From positions 1 through 41,330 of the IMG/VR virus record IMGVR_UViG_3300049846_001501: DNA of 41,330 nucleotides; one strand, 5' to 3'. The notes beneath the pieces are model-generated. The model made no database searches. It saw nothing but the letters and a program-made list of their open reading frames with translations, and had not been told where the DNA came from. Positions 7,101 through 16,113 of the stretch are shown here, in pieces (within the stretch, counting starts at the first letter, position 1; each line of letters begins with the position of its first letter). The stretch comes from a virus. A program made the position numbers and the translations under genes.

Positions 7101-7766
7101 ATGAGTATAAGTTTGAACCCATCTAATATTCTCATGTCACATACAGATTCCCGTTTTAAAAATAAAAACGGGGATATTAAAATTTTAAAAATAAAGTTCC
7201 CTTCAAGAGTAACTGAGTCAAAAGAATTAGAAGAGGTCAGTTTAGGGGAAATAATTACTTTTAAATATTCAACCCCAAGTAATGAAAAGAAATTATTGGC
7301 CCCTAAAGAGGGAAGATTACTTGATCGATTAAGTATTTTTTTATATGCAGATCCAAGTAAAAAACAAATAAAAGCAGTTGAATTAAAAAACTATATGCTT
7401 CGTCTAACTGATGAAATAGGTAAGCCTATCTCAATAAGCGAAGGTATTAATTTCATGAAAACATACATAAAAGAAATGTTTTCTGAACATGAAGATCTTG
7501 CATATAGTTTGGAACATGCTCCAGAAACTATTGGTGAAAATATCCTAACACCAAAAGATAAATTCAAAAACCCAGTAATCTCAACATATACAAGATTTGA
7601 GAAAACTTTTTTTAATGGCATAAATAAGAAGCAGAAAAACTTCGCATCTTTCATTAGAACATATGAAATTTCAAGAATAAGAGATCTAGAAAAGGTTGTT
7701 GTAAAAGAAGATGTTATTGAACAAATGAAAAGTGCCATTAAGTTATCTAAGAGAAATGGGATATAA
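7101..7766 (+). CDS. Unknown protein upstream of the portal gene
   Basis: This reading gives 221 residues from the ATG at 7101. An in-frame ATG at 7134 is also possible, and one at 7065 lies upstream of the promoter. None has a clear ribosome site, and transcription from the TATAAATA at 7088 would begin at or near 7101, so the message may be leaderless. The protein mixes beta-rich (about 10-60) and helical (about 90-215) parts and is rich in Lys and Glu. No family is recognised. Its place just before gp20, and its late promoter, suggest a head or packaging role. Confidence 0.65.
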   Translation: MSISLNPSNILMSHTDSRFKNKNGDIKILKIKFPSRVTESKELEEVSLGEIITFKYSTPSNEKKLLAPKEGRLLDRLSIFLYADPSKKQIKAVELKNYMLRLTDEIGKPISISEGINFMKTYIKEMFSEHEDLAYSLEHAPETIGENILTPKDKFKNPVISTYTRFEKTFFNGINKKQKNFASFIRTYEISRIRDLEKVVVKEDVIEQMKSAIKLSKRNGI

Positions 7767-7768
7767 TA

Positions 7769-7776
7769 TATAAATG
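7769..7776 (+). promoter_or_regulatory. Near-consensus late promoter TATAAATG
   Basis: One mismatch to TATAAATA. It lies 10 bases before the portal ATG and overlaps the GAGGA ribosome site, so a transcript from it would be almost leaderless. It could be chance. Confidence 0.3.
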
Positions 7777-7786
7777 AGGAAATTTT

Positions 7787-9397
7787 ATGGCTTTAAGAGA
7801 CTATTTTAACTTTGGAAGAAATTTTGGTAAAAGAACAAGAGAGGATGCACTTACTTCCTCTGAGAAGGAACGATTCTTCAAGGTTCGTCAAGACATTTAC
7901 AATGCACTTGAAAGTAAAGATAACCACAATAAAGGTAAAACAGAAAATATAGGTATTTCTGATTTGCAAGATGTTGCTGGTATCGCAGAATTCAGCGGTA
8001 TGATGAATGTATATTCAAAGTACATCTATCAAAGCGAAGCAAGTAAACAACAGAGACTTGAGATATACAGAGAAATGGCAAAGTTCCCAGAAATAGCCTT
8101 TGCTATTGATGAATATGTTGATGAAGCAATAAATTATGATAAAAATGGAACTAAATTCTGCAATTTAGAAATTAATAATCAGACTCTTAAAGACAATGAG
8201 CATGCTAGAAAGACTATTAATTCTGAATTTGATCATCTCATGTATGAAGTTATAAAAGCAGATGAAACTGTAGATATCTGGTTTAGAGAATTCTTAACAG
8301 ATGGTGAAATTGCTCTTGAAAATTGCTTTGATAATGACTCCCCAGAAAAGGGTATCACTAAGGTTAAGAAATTAATGACAACTAGAGTTCATCCTATTTG
8401 GGATGATCTTGAAGCTGAAGACATCTCTTTCTTTGCATATAAGAACGATAAAGAAATAATAAACCTACCAAAAGCAGCCGTTTCGTATGCTAATTCTGGT
8501 ATAGCTAATTATGATGCAACTGAACAAGATAAATTAATTTTAAGTTTCCTTGAGCAAGCCAAAACAACATATCGTCGTTTGAAGTTATTAGAAGATGCAC
8601 TTGTTATCTATCGTCTCGTTCGTGCTCCAGAGAGAAGAATCTTTAAGATAGATGTTGGTAACTTACCAAAGGGCAAGGCAGAACATTTCGTTCAAGAGAT
8701 GATGAACAAATATCGCCAACGTAAGTTCTTTGATCCTAAGACTGGTGATGTATCTGAAGGTCTTGATGCTATGGCTATGACCGAAGACTTTTGGTTCCCA
8801 GTTTTCCAAGGTGGAAAAAGCTCAGATGTTACCTCTCTTCCAGGTGGTCAAGGTCTTGGTGAAATAGGTGACGTTGATTATTTCCTCAATAAACTCTACC
8901 GTGGCTTAAAGATTCCTAAGAGCCGCTTTGGTGAAGACAATAAGTTCTCAATCGGTGATACTCAAGATATTACCCGTGAAGAAGTTAAATTCGTTAAAGA
9001 AGTTAAGAGATTTAGTAAAAGATTCGTAAATATTTACAAACAAACATTCATTACCCATTTGAAACTTAAGGGAATTTGGGAAGAATTTGGTCTTGAGGAA
9101 AAAGATATTTCTTTAGCCATGTTTAGCAATAATTTGTTTGATAAGTTCTTTGAAGCTAAGATTCTTGAACTTAAGTTTGAGAACTTCAGTAAGTTCGCAG
9201 ATTTTATTGATACTGATGAACCTATATTCTCCACAGAGATGATTGTAAAAGATTATCTTGAAATGGATGATGATACTTGGGCTAAACATATTGAAAAGAG
9301 AATTGCTGAGAAACAAGCCAAGAAGCTTTTAGCCGATGATGAAGAAAGTGATAGCGGTGAAGGTGGGGATTCTGGAGCAGATTCGGTATTGGAATAA
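7787..9397 (+). CDS. gp20: Portal vertex protein gp20
   Basis: The protein has 536 residues (T4 gp20 is 524) and starts behind GAGGA. The stretch SLPGGQGLGEIGDVDYFLNK followed by LYRGLKIPKSRF matches the well-conserved T4 gp20 region TTLPGGQNLGE...NKLYRSLNVPLSR. It forms the dodecameric ring at one capsid corner through which gp17 pumps DNA and to which the neck attaches. The C-terminus is acidic and Gly/Ser-rich (about 510-536). It is followed by an unknown gene, then gp21-gp22-gp23, as in the T4 head block. Confidence 0.93.
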   Translation: MALRDYFNFGRNFGKRTREDALTSSEKERFFKVRQDIYNALESKDNHNKGKTENIGISDLQDVAGIAEFSGMMNVYSKYIYQSEASKQQRLEIYREMAKFPEIAFAIDEYVDEAINYDKNGTKFCNLEINNQTLKDNEHARKTINSEFDHLMYEVIKADETVDIWFREFLTDGEIALENCFDNDSPEKGITKVKKLMTTRVHPIWDDLEAEDISFFAYKNDKEIINLPKAAVSYANSGIANYDATEQDKLILSFLEQAKTTYRRLKLLEDALVIYRLVRAPERRIFKIDVGNLPKGKAEHFVQEMMNKYRQRKFFDPKTGDVSEGLDAMAMTEDFWFPVFQGGKSSDVTSLPGGQGLGEIGDVDYFLNKLYRGLKIPKSRFGEDNKFSIGDTQDITREEVKFVKEVKRFSKRFVNIYKQTFITHLKLKGIWEEFGLEEKDISLAMFSNNLFDKFFEAKILELKFENFSKFADFIDTDEPIFSTEMIVKDYLEMDDDTWAKHIEKRIAEKQAKKLLADDEESDSGEGGDSGADSVLE

Positions 9398-9417
9398 GAT
9401 TTAAAAGGAATTAAAAA

Positions 9418-10605
9418 ATGACACCACAACAAAGATTAGCAATGATTAAAGCTGCCGCCGAAAAAAGAAAAGCAGCACAAAATGTAAAAACACCTACTGG
9501 ATTACCAAAAGAGGATAGATTTCTTTTGAATAAACAAGTAGATGCGGCTTTAAAAGAATTAAAAACATACATTAGGTATTATCCTAGAAATCCAATCCCA
9601 GATATTGCTAATATATTTACCAAGAAATCAAAGGAACTTCCAGATCCTAGTTATGCTCAGACAAAGCAATTAGCATTAAATAATCTTGACCAATTAAAGA
9701 GAGAAATGTCAAGAATATCTGACCCAACCCATAAAGCAGAAATTGAAAACTTACGATCTGAATTAATTAATTTTGCTAATAGATTGACTGATATGCCAAT
9801 CAAATCAACAAATGTCTTTGCTAATAAACAAGAACCAAGTAGCGAAATTGACTCTAGAATTAAAAACTTAGAGAAGGAATTAGAAACAACAGATAAGTTA
9901 TATCAAAAAGCATTACATGATTACATGACTACTAAAAAAGCCCTTTCTTCGGAGAGAGGAATATCAGTAAAACATAAAGATGAAATGGAACAAAAATCAA
10001 AATTGGTTGATATCTATAAAAATAAAAAAGATGATATCGAAGAGAAAATCGCAGAATTACAAGCAGAAAAATCTGCTGACGAGACACCTGAAGATAACAC
10101 AGTTGAGCCAGTTGCTTCTACACCAAAGTCTGATGCTGAACAAGCCGCTGAGTGGCTAAAAGCACATGGAATGGATTTTGAGCCAGAAAGATATAAAGAA
10201 TCATTAAATGAAAGTAGCTCTGTTTTGTTAAAAACTATGGCTATTAAAACTGGTTTACCACAATCACAGCTTGAACAATTCTGGGAATTGGCTGTGAAAA
10301 AGAATGCATCTTCAAAAGTAAAAGGAGATTCAATTTTCTGGGGTGGTGTAATGAAAGAATTTCAAAACTTGATAGATAAAGTTGATATAGAGGAGACAAA
10401 AAATATCATGGAAACAAGAACACAATACAATAACTTCGCACAAGAATTTTTGAATTCAATTGCGGAAGATAACTATGTACAAGCCGAAAGTGCTTTCAAA
10501 AACATGGTTTCGCTAAGACTTGACTCAAATATTGCTGAGAAAGCAGAAAAATATTGTCAAGAAGTACTTTCAAAAGAAGCAAAAAAATTAGCAAACGATT
10601 ATTAA
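9418..10605 (+). CDS. Unknown helical protein between portal and prohead protease
   Basis: The protein has 395 residues behind AAGGA. It is highly charged and helical throughout. A Lys/Ala-rich N-terminus leads to a coiled coil at about 145-225, a Glu/Pro/Thr linker at about 220-240, and a compact C-terminal helical domain from about 240 (AAEWLKAHGMDFEP onward). In T4 the matching position holds the small prohead core proteins gp67 and gp68. This one is much longer and I cannot align it to either. A prohead core or scaffold accessory role is inferred from position and composition. Confidence 0.7.
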   Translation: MTPQQRLAMIKAAAEKRKAAQNVKTPTGLPKEDRFLLNKQVDAALKELKTYIRYYPRNPIPDIANIFTKKSKELPDPSYAQTKQLALNNLDQLKREMSRISDPTHKAEIENLRSELINFANRLTDMPIKSTNVFANKQEPSSEIDSRIKNLEKELETTDKLYQKALHDYMTTKKALSSERGISVKHKDEMEQKSKLVDIYKNKKDDIEEKIAELQAEKSADETPEDNTVEPVASTPKSDAEQAAEWLKAHGMDFEPERYKESLNESSSVLLKTMAIKTGLPQSQLEQFWELAVKKNASSKVKGDSIFWGGVMKEFQNLIDKVDIEETKNIMETRTQYNNFAQEFLNSIAEDNYVQAESAFKNMVSLRLDSNIAEKAEKYCQEVLSKEAKKLANDY

Positions 10606-10608
10606 TAT

Positions 10609-10616
10609 TATAAATA
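10609..10616 (+). promoter_or_regulatory. T4-type late promoter core TATAAATA
   Basis: An exact octamer four bases after the preceding stop and 19 bases before the gp21 start, with GAAGAGG downstream. Confidence 0.7.
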
Positions 10617-10634
10617 TTTGAAGAGGTTTTTAAA

Positions 10635-11327
10635 ATGTTTAAATTTATTACTGAAGCTGCTGCCCCAAATTTTAATGCAATTCAAGATGTCACCTTGATT
10701 GAGAATAAAGAATTGGGAACCAAAGATATGTATATCTCTGGTATATTCATTCAATGTCTTGTTAAAAATAGAAACGGAAGAGTCTATGACAAGTATGTAA
10801 TGGAAAATGCTGTTGCAAAATATATGCAAGATAGAATGAATGGACCTAAGCTTCGCTCATACGGTGAATTGGGACATCCAGATGGTGTTGAAATTAATCT
10901 TCACAGAGTATCCCATATGATCACCGAATTAACTTGGAATGGGAACGATGTATTGGGTAAAGCAAAATTACTTGATACTGAATATGGAAGAATTGCTTCA
11001 TCAATAATTAAAAGTGGTGGTCAACTCGGTGTTTCTTCAAGGGGTCTTGGGGAACTTTCTAAAGGACCAGTTGGTGAAAATTTAGTGACACAATTTGAAT
11101 TAATTGCGGAAGATATCGTAGCAGATCCATCTGCACCAGAAGGATATGTTGAAGGTATTCTTGAAGGAAAAGAATATATTCTCCAAGGTGGAAATTATGT
11201 TCAAGTTAATACTAAGAGAATTTCAAGAGCATATGAACACTTAGAGAATAATTTAAGTTCATTGCCAAAAAAGGATGTTGATTCATACATCCTTAATTCA
11301 GTTAAAGACTTCTTTGGAAGAATTTGA
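10635..11327 (+). CDS. gp21: Prohead core protease gp21
   Basis: The protein has 230 residues (T4 gp21 is 212). The serine-protease pair is visible: GELGHP with His81, matching T4 GELNHP (His85), and GVSSRGLG with Ser134, matching T4 GVSSRGLG (Ser140). ISGIFIQCLVKNRNGRVYDK corresponds to the conserved N-terminal strand. In T4 it cuts scaffold, core and capsid proteins after (I/L)xE and then itself during head maturation. Its own N-terminus FITE-AAAP fits such a site. It sits directly before its main substrates gp22 and gp23. Confidence 0.92.
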   Translation: MFKFITEAAAPNFNAIQDVTLIENKELGTKDMYISGIFIQCLVKNRNGRVYDKYVMENAVAKYMQDRMNGPKLRSYGELGHPDGVEINLHRVSHMITELTWNGNDVLGKAKLLDTEYGRIASSIIKSGGQLGVSSRGLGELSKGPVGENLVTQFELIAEDIVADPSAPEGYVEGILEGKEYILQGGNYVQVNTKRISRAYEHLENNLSSLPKKDVDSYILNSVKDFFGRI

Positions 11328-11347
11328 TAATTTTTTAAGGAAAGCTT

Positions 11348-11355
11348 TATAAATA
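11348..11355 (+). promoter_or_regulatory. T4-type late promoter core TATAAATA
   Basis: An exact octamer in the 51-base gap before the scaffold gene, with AGAGGA downstream. Confidence 0.75.
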
Positions 11356-11378
11356 ACATTAAGTAAAGAGGACACACT

Positions 11379-12425
11379 ATGAAAGATAAAGTTTTAGCTA
11401 AACTTTTTGAAGGCTTTGATAAACAACTTCTCTCTGAAGAAGTTCAAACCGAAGTCTCAGCTTTGCTCGACAAAATGGTTGAAGCAAAAGTAGCAGAAGC
11501 TCTCAAGCAACTTCAAGAAAAAGAAGTTAAGTTAAAAGAGTGGGTTTCTGAACAAAACAAAATTTTACAAGAAAAGGAAAAAGCATTAGAAGAAGTTACT
11601 AGTGCTTTTGCCGCTGAACAGAGATCAATTGCCGACCAAAAGGAAGCAATCTGTTTAGAAAGCATTAAGGAATTTATGGAAGCTGCCGAAAAGGTCAATG
11701 CTGAAGAAATCGCCTTAGTCAAAGAACAACTTATTTCTGTAGCTCTCGAACAATGTGCTGAAAGTAAAAAGTACATGGAAGAAATAGCCATCGAAGAGTT
11801 AAAGGAACACAAAAATTTGCAAGAAGCAGCTCTTGCTAGAGAGGTTGATGCCTTCAAAGGAAAAATCGTTGAAAGAGTATCCGAATTTATGGATACAAAG
11901 TTCACCGAAGCTATTCCTGCGAAAATTATGGAAGCTGCCGTCCAAGCCGCCGCTTACAAGCCTATTGTTGAAAGTATGATCAAGACTTTCGGCAAAGCTT
12001 ATATCCAATTTGATTCCACTGGTCACACAGCAATCAAAGAGGCTAAAGAGGAGACTGAGAAATTGACCGAAAGCTTAAATGCCAAGATCAAGGACAATGT
12101 GAGATTAGCCGCTAGAGTTAAAGATTTAGAAAAAGCAACTAAGATTAATAATCTTCTCGAAGGTCTTACTGCTAAACAAAAAGAAAGAGCAAAGGTATTA
12201 TTAGAGAGATACGAACTTGGTGAAATTGAAGATGCCTTCAAGAAGATCAAGGAAGTAGTTATTGAAGAGTCTGTGAGAAAGCCTGCTCAACAAACTGTTA
12301 TAACCGAAACCGCAAAGAAGCAAATGCAAAAATTGCAGGAATCAGTAACAGGTGGACAACCACAAAATTTAGATCCAGAAATGAATTCTTGGGTCAATGG
12401 ATTAAATAGAAGCTTAAAAGGATAA
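11379..12425 (+). CDS. gp22: Prohead core scaffold gp22
   Basis: The protein has 348 residues (T4 gp22 is 269) and is almost wholly helical and Glu/Lys/Ala-rich. Long coiled-coil stretches occur at about 30-75, 105-165 and 205-290. LLEGL, ITETA and LTESL are candidate gp21 sites. Scaffold forms the core around which gp23 assembles and is degraded afterwards. Identification rests on composition, size and position between gp21 and gp23. It has its own late promoter, fitting the large amounts needed. Confidence 0.88.
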   Translation: MKDKVLAKLFEGFDKQLLSEEVQTEVSALLDKMVEAKVAEALKQLQEKEVKLKEWVSEQNKILQEKEKALEEVTSAFAAEQRSIADQKEAICLESIKEFMEAAEKVNAEEIALVKEQLISVALEQCAESKKYMEEIAIEELKEHKNLQEAALAREVDAFKGKIVERVSEFMDTKFTEAIPAKIMEAAVQAAAYKPIVESMIKTFGKAYIQFDSTGHTAIKEAKEETEKLTESLNAKIKDNVRLAARVKDLEKATKINNLLEGLTAKQKERAKVLLERYELGEIEDAFKKIKEVVIEESVRKPAQQTVITETAKKQMQKLQESVTGGQPQNLDPEMNSWVNGLNRSLKG

Positions 12426-12432
12426 GCTTTTC

Positions 12433-12440
12433 TATAAATA
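12433..12440 (+). promoter_or_regulatory. T4-type late promoter core TATAAATA before gp23
   Basis: An exact octamer 41 bases before the gp23 ATG, giving one of the longest leaders in the window. AAAGGAG precedes the start. Confidence 0.8.
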
Positions 12441-12480
12441 TAATCTAGCGTACTAATTAACACAAATAAAGGAGTTATAT

Positions 12481-13872
12481 ATGAATCACGCTTTAGCCGA
12501 AAAACTTTTGAACAAGTGGAAGCCAATGGTTTCCCATATCCGCAGCGACAAGAAAGCTGCTCACACTGCCGCAATGCTTGAACAGGAGCACCGTTATTTC
12601 AGCGGTAAGCTCTATGAGAGCTACGGTGGCGCAACCGTTTCTGGTGCTGGTACTGCTGGCACTCTTGATGCACCTGCAAATTGCGACGGTACTGCTGGTA
12701 TCGCTCGTTTCAAGGCCATTGCTATGCCATTGGTCGCTCGTGTGTTCCCAGAACTCGTAAGCAATGACCTCGTTGGTGTTCAGCCAATGTTTACCCCAGT
12801 TGGTCTTGCCTATGCTCTTCGTAACCGTTACCAGACCACCGCTGGTGGTGCAACTGCTGGTGATGAAGCTGGTTACAATACTGTACACAGCCTCTTCTCT
12901 GGTTCTTCCCCAACTTCAGCTACCTCCCTCCCAACTTCCGCCGACATGGCTGCTGTTACTGAGTGGGCAACTGCTGTTGACAATGGTAACATCAAGGGTG
13001 GCGATTATCAACTCGATAAGCGTGCTGGTTATGATGTCCACACTGGCGAAAAACTCGGTGAATCCTACATCTGTGGCGAATCACCAGATGGTATTCGTTA
13101 CATGGGCCTCTCCGTTGAAGCTCAGGAAATCGTAGCTAAGACCCGTAAGTTAGCTGCTCGTTGGACCCATGAAGCTCAACAGGACTTGCAGAATATGCAT
13201 CAGGTTGACGTTGCTCAGGAACTTTCAGACCTTCTCGCCTATGAGATTGCTGCTGAAATTGATGCCGAAGTTAAGAACAACATCATTGAGCTTTCAAAGC
13301 TCGGTGGCGTACTTGTTTGGAACTACGGTTCAGTTGGTGCTGCTAATGGTACTGCTGATGGTCGTTGGGAACAAGAGAAGTTCCGCACTCTTTACACTGT
13401 TCTTCTCAAGGCTTCCAATGAAATCGCCGTTGCAACTCGTAGAGGTGCTGGTAACTTCGTTCTCGCTTCCCCAGCAGTTGTTGCTGCTCTTGAAGCCCTC
13501 GAAGCTTTCGCTCCTTCAAGTGTTGCTACCAACCTCACCACCGAAGTTTCTGGTGTTGCTAAAGTTGGTCAGATCGGTCGTTTCACCGTCTACCGTGACA
13601 TGTTCGCTCGTGTTGACTACGCTGTAGTCGGTTACAAGGGACCACGTGACAATGACAGTGGCTTGATCTACTGCCCATACGTTCCATTGATGTTCGTCAA
13701 TGCCGTTGGACAAGATTCCTTCAACCCAAGAATTGGTGTAATGACCAGATATGGTATTTGCAACAACCTCTTCGGTTCTGAGAACTATTACCGTTATATC
13801 CACGTTAAGAATCTCAGCAATAGTAGCCTCGCACCAAGCGTTTCCGCTGGTGGTGTTAACTTCCAGAGATAA
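12481..13872 (+). CDS. gp23: Major capsid protein gp23
   Basis: The protein has 463 residues (T4 gp23 is 521), behind AAAGGAG and a late promoter. The N-terminus ALAEKLLNKWKPMV resembles T4 AELLNKWKPLL. VGVQPMFTPVGLAYALRNRY matches the conserved CGVQPMNSPTG...ALR segment. Processing by gp21 may occur after KLYE (about residue 45), which would leave a Gly/Ala-rich N-terminus; this is inferred. Codon use differs sharply from neighbours: CGT/CGC arginine and CTC leucine replace AGA and TTA, as expected for the most abundant virion protein. A strong terminator follows. Confidence 0.95.
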   Translation: MNHALAEKLLNKWKPMVSHIRSDKKAAHTAAMLEQEHRYFSGKLYESYGGATVSGAGTAGTLDAPANCDGTAGIARFKAIAMPLVARVFPELVSNDLVGVQPMFTPVGLAYALRNRYQTTAGGATAGDEAGYNTVHSLFSGSSPTSATSLPTSADMAAVTEWATAVDNGNIKGGDYQLDKRAGYDVHTGEKLGESYICGESPDGIRYMGLSVEAQEIVAKTRKLAARWTHEAQQDLQNMHQVDVAQELSDLLAYEIAAEIDAEVKNNIIELSKLGGVLVWNYGSVGAANGTADGRWEQEKFRTLYTVLLKASNEIAVATRRGAGNFVLASPAVVAALEALEAFAPSSVATNLTTEVSGVAKVGQIGRFTVYRDMFARVDYAVVGYKGPRDNDSGLIYCPYVPLMFVNAVGQDSFNPRIGVMTRYGICNNLFGSENYYRYIHVKNLSNSSLAPSVSAGGVNFQR

Positions 13873-13887
13873 TCTGGTTTTAACCTC

Positions 13888-13920
13888 AAAAACCCCGCTG
13901 ATTATTCGGCGGGGTTTTTT
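13888..13920 (+). terminator. Strong intrinsic terminator after gp23
   Basis: CCCCGC (13893-13898) pairs with GCGGGG (13909-13914). The stem extends by five A-T pairs, with a T6 tail at 13915-13920. It isolates capsid transcription from the genes that follow. Confidence 0.93.
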
Positions 13921-13927
13921 GTTTTTG

Positions 13928-13936
13928 TGATATAAT
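13928..13936 (+). promoter_or_regulatory. Extended -10 element TGATATAAT
   Basis: This lies just after the gp23 terminator and 18 bases before the next ATG. A promoter is expected after such a terminator, and TGnTATAAT is the only candidate. No -35 is clear. Confidence 0.5.
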
Positions 13937-13954
13937 ACTTCAAGGAGAATTATT

Positions 13955-14323
13955 ATGACCAGAAAAATTAATAATATACTTGAAAGACTTTCATTAGATA
14001 CACCTAAAAAATCTTCTAGTAATATATATTTTGTACCAGAACCAGCAATTATTGTTCATAGAGAACAACTTAAAGCAGTAACTAAAGAAGAAATGCAAGT
14101 AAAAGTTCAAGAAAGAAAATCTATAGCTAGTGCAACAACTGATGAAGAATTTCAAGAATTATTCACAGTAGTCTCTGAGTTAATTTCTCGTAAAGATTTT
14201 TGGGAATTATTACCAGACCATACCCTCAATGTCGTTCAAAAATACATAGAATATGAACTTAAAAAAAGAAATGCGGACGATTTAAAAGTAAGTAAGAAAA
14301 ACAAAACAAAGAAAGAAGGATAA
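13955..14323 (+). CDS. Unknown small protein
   Basis: The protein has 122 residues behind AAGGAG. The N-terminal half is extended and basic. The C-terminal half is helical (about 60-110), ending in a Lys-rich tail. It is the first gene of a three-gene cluster of small proteins between gp23 and gp13 with no T4 counterpart that I recognise. The extended -10 element and lack of a TATAAATA suggest different timing from its neighbours. Confidence 0.65.
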   Translation: MTRKINNILERLSLDTPKKSSSNIYFVPEPAIIVHREQLKAVTKEEMQVKVQERKSIASATTDEEFQELFTVVSELISRKDFWELLPDHTLNVVQKYIEYELKKRNADDLKVSKKNKTKKEG

Positions 14324-14327
14324 TTAT

Positions 14328-14591
14328 ATGGTAGATATGGATTCAGTCAATCCTAATAACAAGATTGAACTTTTAAATGCTTCAATAAAGAATATGGAAG
14401 AAATGTTAGATGAAGTTAAATATGGTCTTGATTTAGCAAGAGCAAGACAAATAACTTTCGTTAAAACTGGAGATATCAATACCTCCGAATATGAAGCAAC
14501 AAAAGAATTAATTGATGAATTAGAAAAAGAATTTGATGATTATAAAAGGAAACTATCTGCCTTAAGAAAAGAACGAGCAGAATTAAGTTAA
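14328..14591 (+). CDS. Unknown small coiled-coil protein
   Basis: The protein has 87 residues, four bases after the previous stop, with GAAGGA upstream. An ATG three codons in (14337) is an alternative start. Residues 10-40 and 55-87 are Leu/Glu/Lys heptad-like helices, so a small helical hairpin or dimer is likely. No family is recognised. Confidence 0.6.
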   Translation: MVDMDSVNPNNKIELLNASIKNMEEMLDEVKYGLDLARARQITFVKTGDINTSEYEATKELIDELEKEFDDYKRKLSALRKERAELS

Positions 14592-14599
14592 TATAAATA
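14592..14599 (+). promoter_or_regulatory. T4-type late promoter core TATAAATA
   Basis: An exact octamer starts one base after the preceding stop, 18 bases before the ATG at 14618. AAAGGA lies between. Confidence 0.75.
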
Positions 14600-14617
14600 T
14601 ATAAAGGAAATTATTAT

Positions 14618-15151
14618 ATGGCATTGTGTGTTTATAAAAGAATAAGAAGTGATCCTATAAGAATTAATATTAATGGACAGTACCTTAATGTTCAAAGAGG
14701 ACAAACTGTTGTTGTTGATAATAAGTATATGATGGGTGTCCCAGGATTTGCTTTTTTGGGTCTTTACGAACAAAGAGATCAACCAAGAATGAATAATCAG
14801 AATCTAACTATAAGACATTCTCAGCCTATCATGGAAACTGTGTCACCAGAAGATTCTTTATCACTTCCCAATGTTCAAAGAATAAATATTACAATGCCAG
14901 AATCAAAACCTATCTTAGAAGAAGTTCAAGTGGTTGATATTAGCCAAGAAGTAGGTAAAAAAATCAATACAGATGGATTCAGTAAGGAAACACTTGAAAC
15001 TTTAAAGAAATATAATAATAAACAATGGTTTAGCTTGAAAAAAGAAGAAATTATTAAGTTCCTTGATGATGCTGGAGTTGAATATAACCATATCTCAAGT
15101 GATAAGTGGGAACTTCTAAAGTTTTTAAAGAAAATAATTAAGGAACTATAA
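14618..15151 (+). CDS. Unknown protein ahead of gp13
   Basis: The protein has 177 residues behind AAAGGA. The N-terminal 50 residues are beta-rich (IRININGQYLNVQRGQTVVV). A Pro/Ser-rich linker (about 60-100) leads to a C-terminal helical domain of about 60 residues with alternating Lys and Leu. Its stop overlaps the gp13 start (TAATG), so it is probably translated together with the neck genes. A head-tail connector or capsid accessory role is possible; no family is recognised. Confidence 0.65.
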   Translation: MALCVYKRIRSDPIRININGQYLNVQRGQTVVVDNKYMMGVPGFAFLGLYEQRDQPRMNNQNLTIRHSQPIMETVSPEDSLSLPNVQRINITMPESKPILEEVQVVDISQEVGKKINTDGFSKETLETLKKYNNKQWFSLKKEEIIKFLDDAGVEYNHISSDKWELLKFLKKIIKEL

Positions 15152-16107
15152 TGAAAGTAAGAACAAAAGCAGACCTAAGCAATTGGATCAGAAGACAACT
15201 AGGCGAACCAGTTGTAGATGTTATTCTTGATGTTTCACAGATGGATGATTGTATTGATGAGGCTATTGAATATTTTACAGAACATGCTGGTGCTCATGGT
15301 AATGAAGAACAATATTTAGCCATAATTCAAGCACAAAGATTTAATGAGATTGGAACTTTGCCAACCACTACTGAAATGGTAACTGCTAGTGCTCATGGTG
15401 TTGCTGAGATTCTTTATAAGGCGGAATATCAACTTCCAAGAAATGTTTTAGCCGTTGGAACACCACTTGGTAGCAGTAATATGGCACCAACTATTCAAGG
15501 AAATTGGGTTACTGCGGGTGGTGGTTATGCTCCAAACGACCCTATGTTAAACTTTGCTTTTGCTTCGGCTGAAACTTTTAATTCACCAACCCTTGCTGGT
15601 ATTGGTGGTAATGCAATGGCTGCTGGATTATTCTTCCCTGGTACGGTGTGGTCAGATTTCTCTGGCTATAATTCCTATGGATCTCGTGGTGGCTACAGAC
15701 CACAAGGTGGTGGTGTGGATTTGGTTACGTATGAATTAGGTCTTCAGTATATGGAAATGATGAAGCAACGTTATACTGTTAAAACTATGGTCCAATTCCT
15801 TGAAGCTGAAAGAAAAGTTAGATTATCTCCTCGCCCATCATGTTCTGGTATGTTTATAATTCCAGTTTGGTGTAGAGTTGCAGATGAACATCTTTATGAT
15901 CAGATATGGATCAGAAGATATGCTTTAGCTTTGTGTAAAAAAGTAATTGGTATGAATACCAAGAAATATGAAGGAATGACATTCCCAGGTGGAGCCACTA
16001 TTAATGGGGATTTCTATTACACAGAAGGAAAAGAAGAAATTGAAAAATTAGAGCAAGAAATTGCTGATAATAAATACGGTGAGCCTCCTGGCTTTTTTGT
16101 TGGATAA
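15151..16107 (+). CDS. gp13: Neck protein gp13
   Basis: The protein has 318 residues (T4 gp13 is 309) and starts in a TAATG overlap. The N-terminal helix LSNWIRRQLGEPVVDV and the DDCIDEAIEYFTEHA segment are typical of this neck family. The C-terminal half carries KMVQFLEAERKV-type and WIRRYALALCKKVIGM helices. In T4, gp13 and gp14 form the neck rings that close the filled head and accept the tail. A Gly-rich insertion at about 150-200 gives the protein local flexibility. It is followed directly by gp14. Confidence 0.88.
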   Translation: MKVRTKADLSNWIRRQLGEPVVDVILDVSQMDDCIDEAIEYFTEHAGAHGNEEQYLAIIQAQRFNEIGTLPTTTEMVTASAHGVAEILYKAEYQLPRNVLAVGTPLGSSNMAPTIQGNWVTAGGGYAPNDPMLNFAFASAETFNSPTLAGIGGNAMAAGLFFPGTVWSDFSGYNSYGSRGGYRPQGGGVDLVTYELGLQYMEMMKQRYTVKTMVQFLEAERKVRLSPRPSCSGMFIIPVWCRVADEHLYDQIWIRRYALALCKKVIGMNTKKYEGMTFPGGATINGDFYYTEGKEEIEKLEQEIADNKYGEPPGFFVG

Positions 16108-16113
16108 TAAATT

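Noticed and set aside
12578-13627. Several open frames inside gp23 on both strands (for example 12764-13135 and 13169-13627)
   Set aside because: They are out-of-frame shadows of gp23, kept open by its GC-richer codons. They lack ribosome sites and have Leu/Val-rich meaningless composition.
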